The notes below the pieces were generated by a model. That model was given only the letters and a program-made list of their open reading frames with translations. It was not told the origin of the DNA and ran no database searches. The position numbers were made by a program, and so were the translations under genes. A stretch of 14,218 nt of DNA from CALGSZ01 sp042408955 (GTDB taxonomy: Bacteria; Chloroflexota; Chloroflexia; Thermomicrobiales; UBA6265). This document shows positions 1-6,699 of this stretch, in pieces; position 1 is the stretch's first letter; every line of letters begins with the position of its first letter. Where the stretch lies: contig JBHOQQ010000115.1 in assembly GCA_042408955.1 (NCBI GenBank), forward strand, positions 1-14,218, read 5' to 3'.

Positions 1-24
1 AAGCTTGGCCTCATTGATGGGCAT
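1..24 (-). CDS. 5' end of a gene running off the window, possibly an SAM-dependent methyltransferase
   Basis: Read on the minus strand, an ATG at 24-22 opens a frame MPINEAKL that continues to the window edge. A strong Shine-Dalgarno, AAGGAGG (37-31), stands six bases upstream, which is the main reason to call a gene start here. N-termini of the form INEAKL followed by a helix are familiar to me from class I methyltransferases of Chloroflexota and Actinobacteria, but eight residues cannot establish a family. It lies 77 bp downstream of the ABM-like gene on the same strand, so the two may be co-transcribed. The start is reasonably supported; the function is a guess. Confidence 0.45.
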
Positions 25-101
25 GAAGGCCCTCCTTGAGGCTCAGTCCGCCGGCTCGTGCCGCGGCGCGACCGGCGTTCTCGGTAGAGGCGATAGCACG
101 C

Positions 102-404
102 TTACTCCCGGACGAACCAGTTCATCTCGACATCTTCCCAGACCGGCTCACCCTGGCAATGCTCCATGAGCCGGCGGTACCAGGCATCCTGTGCGGGGCT
201 GGCGGCTAGCGCACGGTACGTCGGTTCGTCCTGAGCGAGCGCAATGAAAACCACCTCGTCAGAGCGTCCCTTTGGCTGACCGAAGAGGCTGACAAATGCT
301 CCGGGAATCGTTGGCCGAATGGTGCGCTCCCACTCGTCCTGTAACTGGAGAATGGCAGTGTCATGACCTGGCTTCACACGCACGTGACCGATGGTGCCAA
401 ACAT
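102..404 (-). CDS. ABM-like dimeric alpha/beta-barrel protein, 100 aa
   Basis: A protein of 100 residues beginning MFGTIGHVRVKPGHD. The pattern of an N-terminal beta strand, a helix (ILQLQDEWERTI), a strand pair around FVSLFGQPKGRSDEVVFIALAQ and a helix (YRALAASPAQDAWYRRLM) is that of the ABM/EthD-like ferredoxin fold, in which dimers form a barrel. Known members are small monooxygenases, heme-degrading enzymes or proteins of unknown role, and no catalytic residue can be assigned here. The frame stays open upstream to 569, but the ATG at 404-402 is preceded by AAGGAGA at a good distance, and the upstream part lacks protein-like character. The gene is divergent from the SnoaL-like gene at 651, across 246 bp. 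Fold assignment is moderate; substrate is unknown. Confidence 0.75.
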   Translation of the reverse strand: MFGTIGHVRVKPGHDTAILQLQDEWERTIRPTIPGAFVSLFGQPKGRSDEVVFIALAQDEPTYRALAASPAQDAWYRRLMEHCQGEPVWEDVEMNWFVRE

Positions 405-577
405 GTCCGTCTCCTTGGGACTCCTGGACGCAGCTACAGCATCCAGCGCTCCAACCAAAGCCACGCAGGCTGTAACCGGAAGATGCCCTGGCAGCGACGA
501 AAAGACATCGGGCAAATGACGGAGCCTGACTACGGAATTTGCGACCGACCCTCGCCGGGTGTGATCCAACAGGCAGG

Positions 578-589
578 CATACCCGTATG
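578..589. promoter_or_regulatory. 12-bp palindrome CATACCCGTATG, candidate operator
   Basis: CATAC-CC-GTATG is a perfect inverted repeat in the 246-bp divergent region between the ABM-like gene and the SnoaL-like gene, about 60 bp before the latter's ATG. The position suits a site for a dimeric regulator controlling one or both genes. No convincing -35/-10 pair was found beside it, and a 12-bp palindrome can occur by chance, so this is only a candidate. Confidence 0.25.
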
Positions 590-650
590 TATGACGTGAA
601 CTCGTTCAGCGCCTGGCACGGGCGTGTGAGTCGAAACAAAGGGGAACACA

Positions 651-1061
651 ATGTCCGGAACTGAGAACGAGGCGATTGGCCGGCAATTCTTTGCGGAGCA
701 AGACCGGTTACGTGGTGGACCAGCTCCAGATCTCTGTGCCGTGGGCTACACCGCTGAGATCAACGGGTTCCCAAGCATGGATCTTGACGGCCACCACGGC
801 ATGGCGCTCGGGTTCTACGGCGCGTTCCCCGATCTCCGGCATACGATTGAGGAGGTGGTGGCCAACGACGCGCGGGTAGCCGTGCGTTTCCGCATCACCG
901 GGACCCATCACGGCGATTTTATGGGACATACTGCAACTGCTCAGCCTGTCAACGTGGTGGCTACGGCGATCCTGACCATCCAAAACGGCAAAGTCACGAA
1001 CCTGAAGGGAGTCTTTGACCTGCAAGGGCTGCTTCAGCAGATCGGCGCGACACCGGGCTAG
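651..1061 (+). CDS. SnoaL-like ester cyclase / NTF2-fold protein, 136 aa
   Basis: This 136-residue protein shows the SnoaL-type polyketide (ester) cyclase layout: an N-terminal helix with an RQFFAEQDRLRGG start, a middle segment ending in FYGAFPDLRHTIEEVVANDA, the strands RVAVRFRITGTHHGDFMG, then VVATAILTIQNGKVTNLKGVFD and a final LQGLLQQIGA helix. The motif FPDLRHTIEEVVA followed by RVAVRFRITGTHHG is typical of this family, whose members form alpha+beta cones. True cyclases act on polyketides; most bacterial members have no known substrate. The start ATG at 651 has AAAGGGG ten bases upstream. It is followed after 96 bp by a second NTF2-fold gene in the same direction, so the two may form a transcription unit. 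Family is well supported, biochemical role is not. Confidence 0.87.
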   Translation: MSGTENEAIGRQFFAEQDRLRGGPAPDLCAVGYTAEINGFPSMDLDGHHGMALGFYGAFPDLRHTIEEVVANDARVAVRFRITGTHHGDFMGHTATAQPVNVVATAILTIQNGKVTNLKGVFDLQGLLQQIGATPG

Positions 1062-1157
1062 CGCGCATTGAACACGGTGTGCACAGGTGTCGTGCCCGGG
1101 AGCGGCAAGCGATCCTTCGCTTGGAATGATCCCCAGGGTGAGGAGGAGGGAGACGCA

Positions 1158-1574
1158 ATGCAGCCATCGGCTGACCTTCACGATGTGATGCTCCGTTTCT
1201 TTCAAGCTGCCGCCGCGGGCGACACCGCATTCATTGATGGCTCTTATTCACAGGAGCCCGGCACCCTTCAAATCGGGACTGATCCGAGCGAATGGTGGCG
1301 AGGCTGGGCAACGATCACCGGCATCTGGCGCAGCCAGATCGAAGCGTTAGGCGGAGGCATGCCGGTCGTTGTGCGCACCGTTGAGGCGTGGCAAGAAGGA
1401 GACGTCGGCTGGGCGGCAGCGAACGGCGTGATCCGGGTTGCCGGGCAGCCAGAGGTGCCGCTCCGGTTTACCGGCGTGTTCCACCGCGAGGATGGCGCTT
1501 GGAAAATGGTGCAGGGGCATGGCTCGATCGGCGTGCCAAACGAGGAAGTCGCCTTTGGGGAGATTCCAACCTAG
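1158..1574 (+). CDS. SnoaL_3-like (NTF2-like) nuclear-transport-factor-2-fold protein, 138 aa
   Basis: A protein of 138 residues starting MQPSADLHDVMLRFFQAAAAGD. The N-terminal helix, the WWRGW element and the C-terminal strands PLRFTGVFHREDGAWKMVQGHGS fit the small NTF2-like proteins with a SnoaL_3 or DUF4440-type fold. The ending VQGHGSIGVPNEE is common in these. No enzymatic function can be named. The frame is open from a TTG at 1068, but the ATG at 1158 has the strong Shine-Dalgarno AGGAGGAGG just upstream and is chosen for that reason. The stop lies only 14 bp from the stop of the LuxR-type gene on the other strand, so the two genes are tail to tail with no room for a separate terminator. 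Confidence 0.8.
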   Translation: MQPSADLHDVMLRFFQAAAAGDTAFIDGSYSQEPGTLQIGTDPSEWWRGWATITGIWRSQIEALGGGMPVVVRTVEAWQEGDVGWAAANGVIRVAGQPEVPLRFTGVFHREDGAWKMVQGHGSIGVPNEEVAFGEIPT

Positions 1575-1588
1575 GCGTGTGCGCGCCG

Positions 1589-3973
1589 TCAGACCAGGCG
1601 CTCGCGGACAGCGATTGTCGCGGCCTCGGTCCGGGTGTTGACGCCGAGCTTGGCGAAGATATTCGCCACGTGCGTCTGCACAGTTCGATGCCCGATAAAC
1701 AGGAGCTGCGCGATCTCCCGGTCGGTGTGGCCGGCGACGAGATGGCGGAGCACATCGCACTCGCGCGGCGTCAGGTGGTACGCCACATCGTTGCAAGCGG
1801 CGTGACGGGCCGGGATCTCAGCCAGCAGCGCCCGTGCCTCGGCAATGGACTGATCGAGAGGCAGAGACTGGCCTGCTTCCCTGGCAGCGTCGAACACGGG
1901 CGGATCCAAACGGGTGCGAACGGTGGCGAGCACACGCTCAGCGTGCACGTGGTGCGCGAGGAATTGGACGCCGATCGCTTCGACGAGGCCCCACGCCGCG
2001 CCCAGCAACCGAGCGGCTCGCTCATCCTGGCCCATCGCCGAGGCGACGCTGGCCGCGCCTGCCAGTGTGCCGGCAATGCCGCGTCCGTCGCTGCAGGCAA
2101 TCCAGGTGGTCAGCGCCTCCTCGTAGAGACGTGCGGCTCGTACGGGATTGCCTTGTGCGCAGGCTGCCGCGGCGAGCGTGCCGAGTGCCTGCGCGATGCC
2201 CCAAAGGTAGCCTGCCGCTCGCCACTGGCTCAGGGCCGCTTCGGTCAGTGCCATGGCACGGGTGGAATCTCCTTGCAGGAGTGCAACGTCTCCGAGATTG
2301 GCCAGGGGAAGGACACGCCAGTGCTCCATCTCCCCCAACGTCTCGCAGCGCTCCATCACCATGCGTGCTGCGTCGTAGAGCGCAGTTGCTTGGTCAAGAT
2401 CGTGCTGCCACTCGGCGGAGATTCCAAGGCCGATCAGCGCTCGTGCCTCGCCGAAGCGATAGCCATGTGCTTGCGCGATAGCAAGCCCCTCCTCGTTGAA
2501 TGCAGCGGCTTTCACAAAATCGCTCAGCAACTGCGCCAGTGCCGAGGCAGTGAAGAGCGCATCCACCTGCAACTCGGGTGACGCGGCACCGCGCCGGGCC
2601 AGCGCGGTCTCCAGCCACCGCAATCCCTCGGCGGGATCGCCCCGGGCATAGGCCATCGAGAGCAACGTGCCCGCGAGCCGGAGCACGGCTTCGCTGTGGT
2701 TTGTTTCGAGTGCCCAAGTGACGGCGGCTCGCAGGTTGGGCAACTCGGCGGCCAGCCGGTCGACCCAAGTTGCGGACCCGGCAACGATCAGCCGCAGTTC
2801 CGCCTGCTCAGCAAGGGAGAGGTAATAGCGCGCATGCGCGGTTCGCATCGCCTCCTCCTCCCCGCTGGCCGCCAGGTGCTCAAGTCCAAACTCGCGGATC
2901 GTTTCGAGCAGGCTGTAGCGTGGCTCCTCCGCGTCTCCTTCCGGCGCGCGGACGAGACTCTGCTCGACGAGCGCAGCAAGCCTGTCAAGAATCGGGGTTG
3001 GGGGTTGGGGGTTGGGGATTGGGGCAGGATGCTCTCCCCAGCCCCCAACTCCCAACCTCTCGCCCCCACAGATGGCTTCTGCTGCCTCTAAGGTAAAGCC
3101 GCCTTCGAAGACGCAGAGACGGCGGAAGAGCGCTTGCTCCTCAGGCGTCAGCAGGTCATAGGACCAGGCGATCGCATCGCGCATCGTTTGCAGCCGGGCT
3201 GGGACATCTCGTGGTCCGCCGGTGAGGAGGGGCAATCGTCGGGCAAGCCGTGGGAGCAGCGCGGTGGCCGGGAAGAGGGCCGTGCGCGCGGCCGCCAATT
3301 CGATGGCGAGGGGAAGACCATCCAAGCGCCGGCAGATGGCAGCGACGGCGCGCGCGTTGGCAGCGGTGAGCGTGAAGTTTACCTTGACCGCCTGCGCGCG
3401 CTCGACGAAGAGGCGGACAGAGCCATACTCCTCGACGGTCTCCAAGGGCAGAAGATGGTCCGGATCGGGAACCGGCAGCGGGGGAACAGCGATATCGCGC
3501 CCATTCGAGAGATGGAGGACCGCACGGCTCGTGACGAGAATCTTGAGCCGCGGGCACGCGGTGACGAGGCTCGCGACGACGGAGGCCGCGGGCAAAAGAT
3601 GTTCGAAATTATCGAGGACTAGCAGGAGCGCCTTGTCGCGCAGGTGACCGGTGAGCCGCTCCAGTAGGCGCTGCCGGCTCACTTCGCGGACACCCAAGGC
3701 CCTGGCGATCGCCGGTAGGACCAGATCAGGGTCGCGGATCTGCGCGAGGGGGACGAAGACCGCGCCATCCGGAAAGACATTGCCGGCGGTCCAGGCAACC
3801 TCGATGGCGAGTCGCGTCTTACCGACGCCGCCAGGACCAGTCAGCGTCAGGATAGCAGTATCGTCGCGCAGGAGCAGGTGCTGGGCGGTGGCAAGCTCCT
3901 GCTCACGGCCGATGAGTGCCGTTCGTGGCCGCGGGAAGGTTGCGATGCGGGATGCGGGTAACGGAGGGGGCAT
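1589..3973 (-). CDS. LuxR-family transcriptional regulator with NB-ARC-like ATPase domain and TPR-like repeats, 794 aa
   Basis: A cytoplasmic signal-responsive activator of the large ATPase type. Residues about 20-300 form the P-loop ATPase: Walker A GPGGVGKT at 46-53, Walker B LLLVLDNFEHLL at 117-128, sensor LVTSR at 146-150 and GLPLAIELAAAR at 219-230. Residues about 360-720 are alanine-rich helical repeats, probably TPR-like, usual for ligand or partner sensing. The last 65 residues hold a LuxR-type HTH with LTPRECDVLRHL and HRTVQTHVANIFAKL. The ATG at 3973-3971 has AGGTGG upstream; a GTG four codons earlier (3985) is possible but has no clear ribosome site. Residues about 303-327 are an insertion encoded by a G-rich palindrome (2994-3068) that belongs to the intergenic repeats, and the frame is kept. 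The regulated genes are not shown by sequence. The neighbouring NTF2-like and ABM-like genes are candidates by position only. Confidence 0.92.
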   Translation of the reverse strand: MPPPLPASRIATFPRPRTALIGREQELATAQHLLLRDDTAILTLTGPGGVGKTRLAIEVAWTAGNVFPDGAVFVPLAQIRDPDLVLPAIARALGVREVSRQRLLERLTGHLRDKALLLVLDNFEHLLPAASVVASLVTACPRLKILVTSRAVLHLSNGRDIAVPPLPVPDPDHLLPLETVEEYGSVRLFVERAQAVKVNFTLTAANARAVAAICRRLDGLPLAIELAAARTALFPATALLPRLARRLPLLTGGPRDVPARLQTMRDAIAWSYDLLTPEEQALFRRLCVFEGGFTLEAAEAICGGERLGVGGWGEHPAPIPNPQPPTPILDRLAALVEQSLVRAPEGDAEEPRYSLLETIREFGLEHLAASGEEEAMRTAHARYYLSLAEQAELRLIVAGSATWVDRLAAELPNLRAAVTWALETNHSEAVLRLAGTLLSMAYARGDPAEGLRWLETALARRGAASPELQVDALFTASALAQLLSDFVKAAAFNEEGLAIAQAHGYRFGEARALIGLGISAEWQHDLDQATALYDAARMVMERCETLGEMEHWRVLPLANLGDVALLQGDSTRAMALTEAALSQWRAAGYLWGIAQALGTLAAAACAQGNPVRAARLYEEALTTWIACSDGRGIAGTLAGAASVASAMGQDERAARLLGAAWGLVEAIGVQFLAHHVHAERVLATVRTRLDPPVFDAAREAGQSLPLDQSIAEARALLAEIPARHAACNDVAYHLTPRECDVLRHLVAGHTDREIAQLLFIGHRTVQTHVANIFAKLGVNTRTEAATIAVRERLV
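2994..3068. repeat. G-rich palindromic repeat inserted in frame in the LuxR-type gene
   Basis: On the plus strand GGGGTT blocks run from 2994, then CAGGATGCTCT forms a loop (3025-3035), and C-rich blocks mirror them. The arms 3004-3024 and 3036-3056 pair at 18 of 21 positions. The G-tract pattern of four or more runs of four to five G separated by TT meets the usual G-quadruplex definition. The same GGGTTGGGG and GGGGCTGGGG wording occurs in the intergenic repeats at 7828, 10927, 11571 and 13520. On the coding strand it gives a glycine/tryptophan stretch followed by a proline-rich stretch, placed between ICGG and LDRLAALVEQSLVR, segments that are nearly adjacent in related ATPases. Confidence 0.85.
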
Positions 3974-4024
3974 GACGGGAACCACCTGCGCGCTAGGGGA
4001 TGAGCACGTTCGTTACCTGCTCTT

Positions 4025-4053
4025 ACGCTACACCCGAGTGTCCCATTCCACAA
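4025..4053 (-). promoter_or_regulatory. Candidate promoter of the LuxR-type regulator gene
   Basis: On the minus strand TTGTGG (4053-4048) and TAGCGT (4030-4025) are separated by exactly 17 bp, which would start transcription about 45 bases before the ATG at 3973. Both hexamers match the sigma-70 consensus at only three positions, so the support comes mostly from spacing and location. A similar TTGTGG-17-TACGGT arrangement stands before the DUF4352 gene. Confidence 0.35.
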
Positions 4054-4058
4054 GAGCG

Positions 4059-4117
4059 CACGATGTGTTTGTCCTCATGGAACAGCTAAACAGCATCGTG
4101 AACACAACATCGTGAAC
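4059..4117. promoter_or_regulatory. Three-copy CATCGTG motif, candidate operator upstream of the LuxR-type gene
   Basis: CATCGTGAAC occurs twice with a 14-bp period (4094-4103 and 4108-4117), and an inverted CACGATGT stands at 4059-4066, just upstream of the candidate promoter at 4025-4053. Spaced direct and inverted copies next to a -35 box are what a binding site for a dimeric activator, such as the LuxR-type protein itself, would look like. This is inferred from position; no known consensus is matched. Confidence 0.3.
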
Positions 4118-4290
4118 CGGCCCGTGCTGGTGCGGCCAGGTGATCATGCTCGATGGACGGTCCCGTCGTCTGCAGATCGTGCACGGGTGGCACCCGGCGC
4201 TGTCCTCCCATTCGCGGAAGCGCGGGAGTACGCGGTGCGGCCTGGTCTAGCGGCAGGGTGATTGGCGCCGGTGCACGGCACTCATCTATC

Positions 4291-4418
4291 GTCATTCCAA
4301 GCGGAGCGAGGAATCTCTGGCGTTGATGTCACATCCTCGCGTGAGGCCGGGTGCAGGCATGCGGAGCGCGGCTGCGTGACCGAGACGAGTAGAGATTCCT
4401 CGCTGCGCTCGGAATGAA
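4291..4418. repeat. Palindromic repeat with 28-bp inverted arms (SERSEES-type)
   Basis: The arms GTCATTCCAAGCGGAGCGAG... (4291-4318) and ...CTCGCTGCGCTCGGAATGAA (4391-4418) are inverted and match at 25 of 28 positions; the 72-bp interior has no reading frame of note. When translated, this wording gives the HSERSEES peptide familiar from spurious intergenic proteins in many bacterial genomes. It resembles a small non-autonomous palindromic element. No transposase is nearby. Confidence 0.7.
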
Positions 4419-4468
4419 GGGAATGCGGCGGCGCACCAATGCCTGACGGCTGACGGCGCTTCACACGA

Positions 4469-4515
4469 GATTCCTCGGCTTCGCCACTCCCGCGCTGGCG
4501 CGAACGGAATGACAG
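4469..4515. repeat. Dispersed repeat, copy 1 (second copy at 8161-8207)
   Basis: The stretch beginning GATTCCTCGGCTTCGCCACT and ending GAACGGAATGACAG recurs at 8161-8207 with two single-base gaps and very few mismatches. Its outer parts, GATTCCTCG and CGGAATGAC, are inverted relatives of the arms of the palindrome at 4291-4418, so it is probably a compact member of the same family. It contains an internal small hairpin, CGCGCTGGCGCG. Further fragments (GGAATGACGAATG, AGAATGACGGGG) follow to about 4560. Confidence 0.65.
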
Positions 4516-4560
4516 TGTTGGGTTCGGAATGACGAATGTGCGTTGCCTCAGAATGACGGG

Positions 4561-4904
4561 GTGTTGGGGGCTGCCGCGTTCATCCGCCGCCCCACCGGTG
4601 AGTGTCACCCGCGGGGTAATGAGCGGGGCGGAGGGCGAGCACCCACCCGCGAGTTCAGTGCACCGGAATCCGGGGACCGGCGCGTGAGGGGGTGGCTTGC
4701 GCCGGGGTGGACGCTGCGGAGTGCGCGATTGCGACTGAGGGGATCTTCACGAATCAATGAGGGCACAGGCGGTGCCAGCGTTTCCTGGCAAGATCGCGGT
4801 TCTGGGTCCACGGGCAAGATGAGGCCGGCTCCTGGATAATCCGCGGTCCAAGGAGCGTCAAAGGCACTGGCGTGGATCGTGGATGAGGTAGGGAGGTAGA
4901 GGTC
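4561..4904. other. Intergenic region before the creatininase-family gene
   Basis: No convincing gene is seen here. A frame open at 4543-4839 gives a Gly/Arg-rich product without protein-like character. A short hairpin TGCCAG-CGTTTC-CTGGCA lies at 4773-4790. GATAAT at 4835-4840, inside the small palindrome GGATAATCC, is the most AT-rich and -10-like hexamer and would give a leader of about 58 bases, but no good -35 box stands 16-18 bp upstream. The leader may hold a regulatory structure, but I cannot match it to a known riboswitch or T-box. Confidence 0.35.
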
Positions 4905-5795
4905 GTGTCAGGGACTGATGTCAATGCACACGCTGTCGCGCGGCAGTATCGCTTTGAGCTACTCACGTGGCCGGAGATCAACGAGGCGGTAGCGCAGAAC
5001 AAGGTGGTCGTGCTGCCAGTCGGCTCGGTGGAGCAACATGGGCATCATTTGCCGCTCGACGTGGATATGAAGCTGGCTTCGTCGGTCTGTCTGGAAGCAG
5101 GACGGCGAGCGCCGGAGCTGATGCTGGTCATGCCGGCGGTTTCCTATGGCTATTGCCATCATGTGATGGACTTTCCGGGCACGATTACGATCTCGCCTTC
5201 GACCTTCGTGAACCTGCTGGTGGATATCGCGCGCTCGGTGGCCTATCACGGATTCAAGCGGATCATGCTGGTCAACGGGCACGGCTCGAACCACCCGCTC
5301 GTGGAGCAGGCCGGGCGGCTGACCAATCTGCAAACGGACGCGGAGTGCTGCACCCTGTCCTGGTGGCAGCTCGTCGCCGATTACTGGAACCGCGAGGTGC
5401 GGGAGTCGGGCCGGGGCGGCTGCGCGCATGCCTGCGAGCTTGAGACATCCATGTATCTGCACGTTGATGAGGCCGGTGTGCGCAAGGACCGGATCCGGGG
5501 GGCGATCCCGGATTACATGCGGGATGTGCCGGAAGATCAGCAGTGGCAGTGGGTCGATCTGACCCTCGGCGCCGGACCAGCGGGGATCATCAGCTGGACA
5601 TCGAGCTACACGGAAACGGGGTCATTCGGCGCACCGGAGCTCGCCACGGCGGAGAAGGGTCACCGCGTGTTCGAGCACGCGGTCGAGCAACTGATCGGCT
5701 TGATTCGCTGGTTCAAGGAGCGGCCAACACCCCCGCGGCGCGAGCACCATGCGACGGCACCGACCTTTGCGTTGCCGTTTGGCTGGGACACGTAG
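4905..5795 (+). CDS. Creatininase-family amidohydrolase, 296 aa
   Basis: A metal-dependent amidohydrolase of the creatininase superfamily, whose members hydrolyse creatinine or related cyclic amides, or act in cofactor peptide processing (MftE-like). The diagnostic segment LPVGSVEQHGHHLPLDVDM carries E43, H45 and D54, the expected metal ligands. NGHGSNHP (H126) and HACELETS (H175, E178) supply the rest of the active site, and YGYCHHVMDFPGTITISPSTF is a family hallmark. Length is normal for the family. The start is a GTG at 4905 with GGGAGG upstream. It stands alone and ends seven bases from the accA stop on the other strand. No mycofactocin or creatine-pathway genes are in the window, so the substrate cannot be named. 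Confidence 0.93.
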   Translation: MSGTDVNAHAVARQYRFELLTWPEINEAVAQNKVVVLPVGSVEQHGHHLPLDVDMKLASSVCLEAGRRAPELMLVMPAVSYGYCHHVMDFPGTITISPSTFVNLLVDIARSVAYHGFKRIMLVNGHGSNHPLVEQAGRLTNLQTDAECCTLSWWQLVADYWNREVRESGRGGCAHACELETSMYLHVDEAGVRKDRIRGAIPDYMRDVPEDQQWQWVDLTLGAGPAGIISWTSSYTETGSFGAPELATAEKGHRVFEHAVEQLIGLIRWFKERPTPPRREHHATAPTFALPFGWDT

Positions 5796-5797
5796 GT

Positions 5798-5822
5798 AAG
5801 TGCTACGTGCTGAGTGCTGAGA
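5798..5822. repeat. AGTGCT-type short tandem repeat overlapping the 3' end of accA
   Basis: AAGTGCTACGTGCTGAGTGC, followed by TGAGA, contains three AGTGCT/CGTGCT units with a spacing of 8-9 bases. Strings of AGTGCTGAGTGCTGAG are common intergenic debris in genomes with this kind of repeat load. Here the unit lies over the last codons and stop of accA, between two convergent genes. Short and low in complexity, so only moderately supported. Confidence 0.45.
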
Positions 5823-6699
5823 CGACGGGCAGGCCGTGCTCGGCGGCGATACTCTCGCGCCAGGAGCCTATCCGGCGGAATTTGTTGTAGCGCAGATCCA
5901 AGAGATGGGCGATTCCCTGCGCCGCGACGAGGGCCGAGAGCTCGGTCAGGTGGCGGTTGACGGCTTCTCCGACGGCTTGGATCACATCGCGAGGGCGCTC
6001 GTGAGCGGGGGCAGGCTCTGGCACGACCTCATCAACCATGCCGAAGCGGTGGAGGTCGGTGGCGGTGATGCGCATCGTTTCCGCTGCTTGCTCGGCTTTC
6101 GCCGCGTCTTTCCAAAGAATCGCGGCGCATGCCTCGGGCGAGGCGACCGCGTAGATGGCATTTTCCAGCATCACGATACGATCGGCGATGCCGATGGCGA
6201 GCGCGCCGCCGCTGCCTCCCTCACCGATGATGACAGCGACGACGGGCGTTTGCAGGCTCGCTATAGTCAGCAAACTTTCCGCGATGGCGGTCGCTTGCCC
6301 ACGCTCTTCGGAGCCAATGCCTGGCTCGGCGCCCGGGGTATCAATGAAGGTGATGACTGGGAGGCAGAATTTTCCGGCGTGGCGAAGGAGGCGCTCGGCC
6401 TTGCGATAGCCCTCGGGGCGGGGCATGCCGAAGTTGCGCCGCAAATTCTCTTGCGTGTTGGCGCCTTTTTGGTGACCGAGCACCATGACGGTCCGGCCGG
6501 AGAAGCTGGCCAAGCCTCCGACGAGCGCCCGGTCATCACCGAAGACGCGGTCGCCGTGCAGCTCGATGAAATCGGTCATGAGCTCGGCGACGTAATCGAG
6601 CGTATGCGGGCGCTCCGGGTGCCGAGCGAGCTTGACGCGCTCCCAAGCTGAGCGGGTGCGGGAATCGGCTGGGATGATGGTTTGGGGTGAGCTAGTCAT
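5803..6699 (-). CDS. accA: Acetyl-CoA carboxylase carboxyltransferase subunit alpha, 298 aa
   Basis: The alpha chain of the carboxyltransferase that moves the carboxyl group from carboxybiotin to acetyl-CoA, giving malonyl-CoA for fatty-acid synthesis. Family signatures are plain: LARHPERPHTLDY, GHQKGANTQENLRRNFGMP (75-93), EGYRKAERL, ITFIDTPGAEPGIGSEERGQ (116-135) and the oxyanion segment GEGGSGGALAIG (159-170). The ATG at 6699 overlaps the accD stop by 8 bp and has AGGGAG upstream, so translation is probably coupled. The frame stays open to 6888 inside accD, but that part is not accA-like. The C-terminus runs past the usual YNKFRRIGSW ending, and its last residues (VVSALST) come from an AGTGCT-type repeat at the gene end. 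Confidence 0.97.
   Translation of the reverse strand: MTSSPQTIIPADSRTRSAWERVKLARHPERPHTLDYVAELMTDFIELHGDRVFGDDRALVGGLASFSGRTVMVLGHQKGANTQENLRRNFGMPRPEGYRKAERLLRHAGKFCLPVITFIDTPGAEPGIGSEERGQATAIAESLLTIASLQTPVVAVIIGEGGSGGALAIGIADRIVMLENAIYAVASPEACAAILWKDAAKAEQAAETMRITATDLHRFGMVDEVVPEPAPAHERPRDVIQAVGEAVNRHLTELSALVAAQGIAHLLDLRYNKFRRIGSWRESIAAEHGLPVVSALST

Noticed and set aside
405..569. N-terminal extension of the ABM-like protein to 155 residues
   Set aside because: The ATG at 404 has a good ribosome site and starts the fold; the extension has no conserved character and would use up most of the divergent promoter region.
1388..2581. 397-residue open frame on the plus strand
   Set aside because: It is antisense to the LuxR-type ATPase gene, whose motifs are unmistakable; the plus-strand product has no family character and no ribosome site.
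4543..4839. 98-residue open frame on the plus strand
   Set aside because: Gly/Arg-rich product without domain features, starting inside repeat fragments, with no ribosome site.
4770..4904. T-box or riboswitch leader before the creatininase-family gene
   Set aside because: A hairpin and a CGCGGT string are present, but the conserved T-box sequence and other known riboswitch cores are missing.
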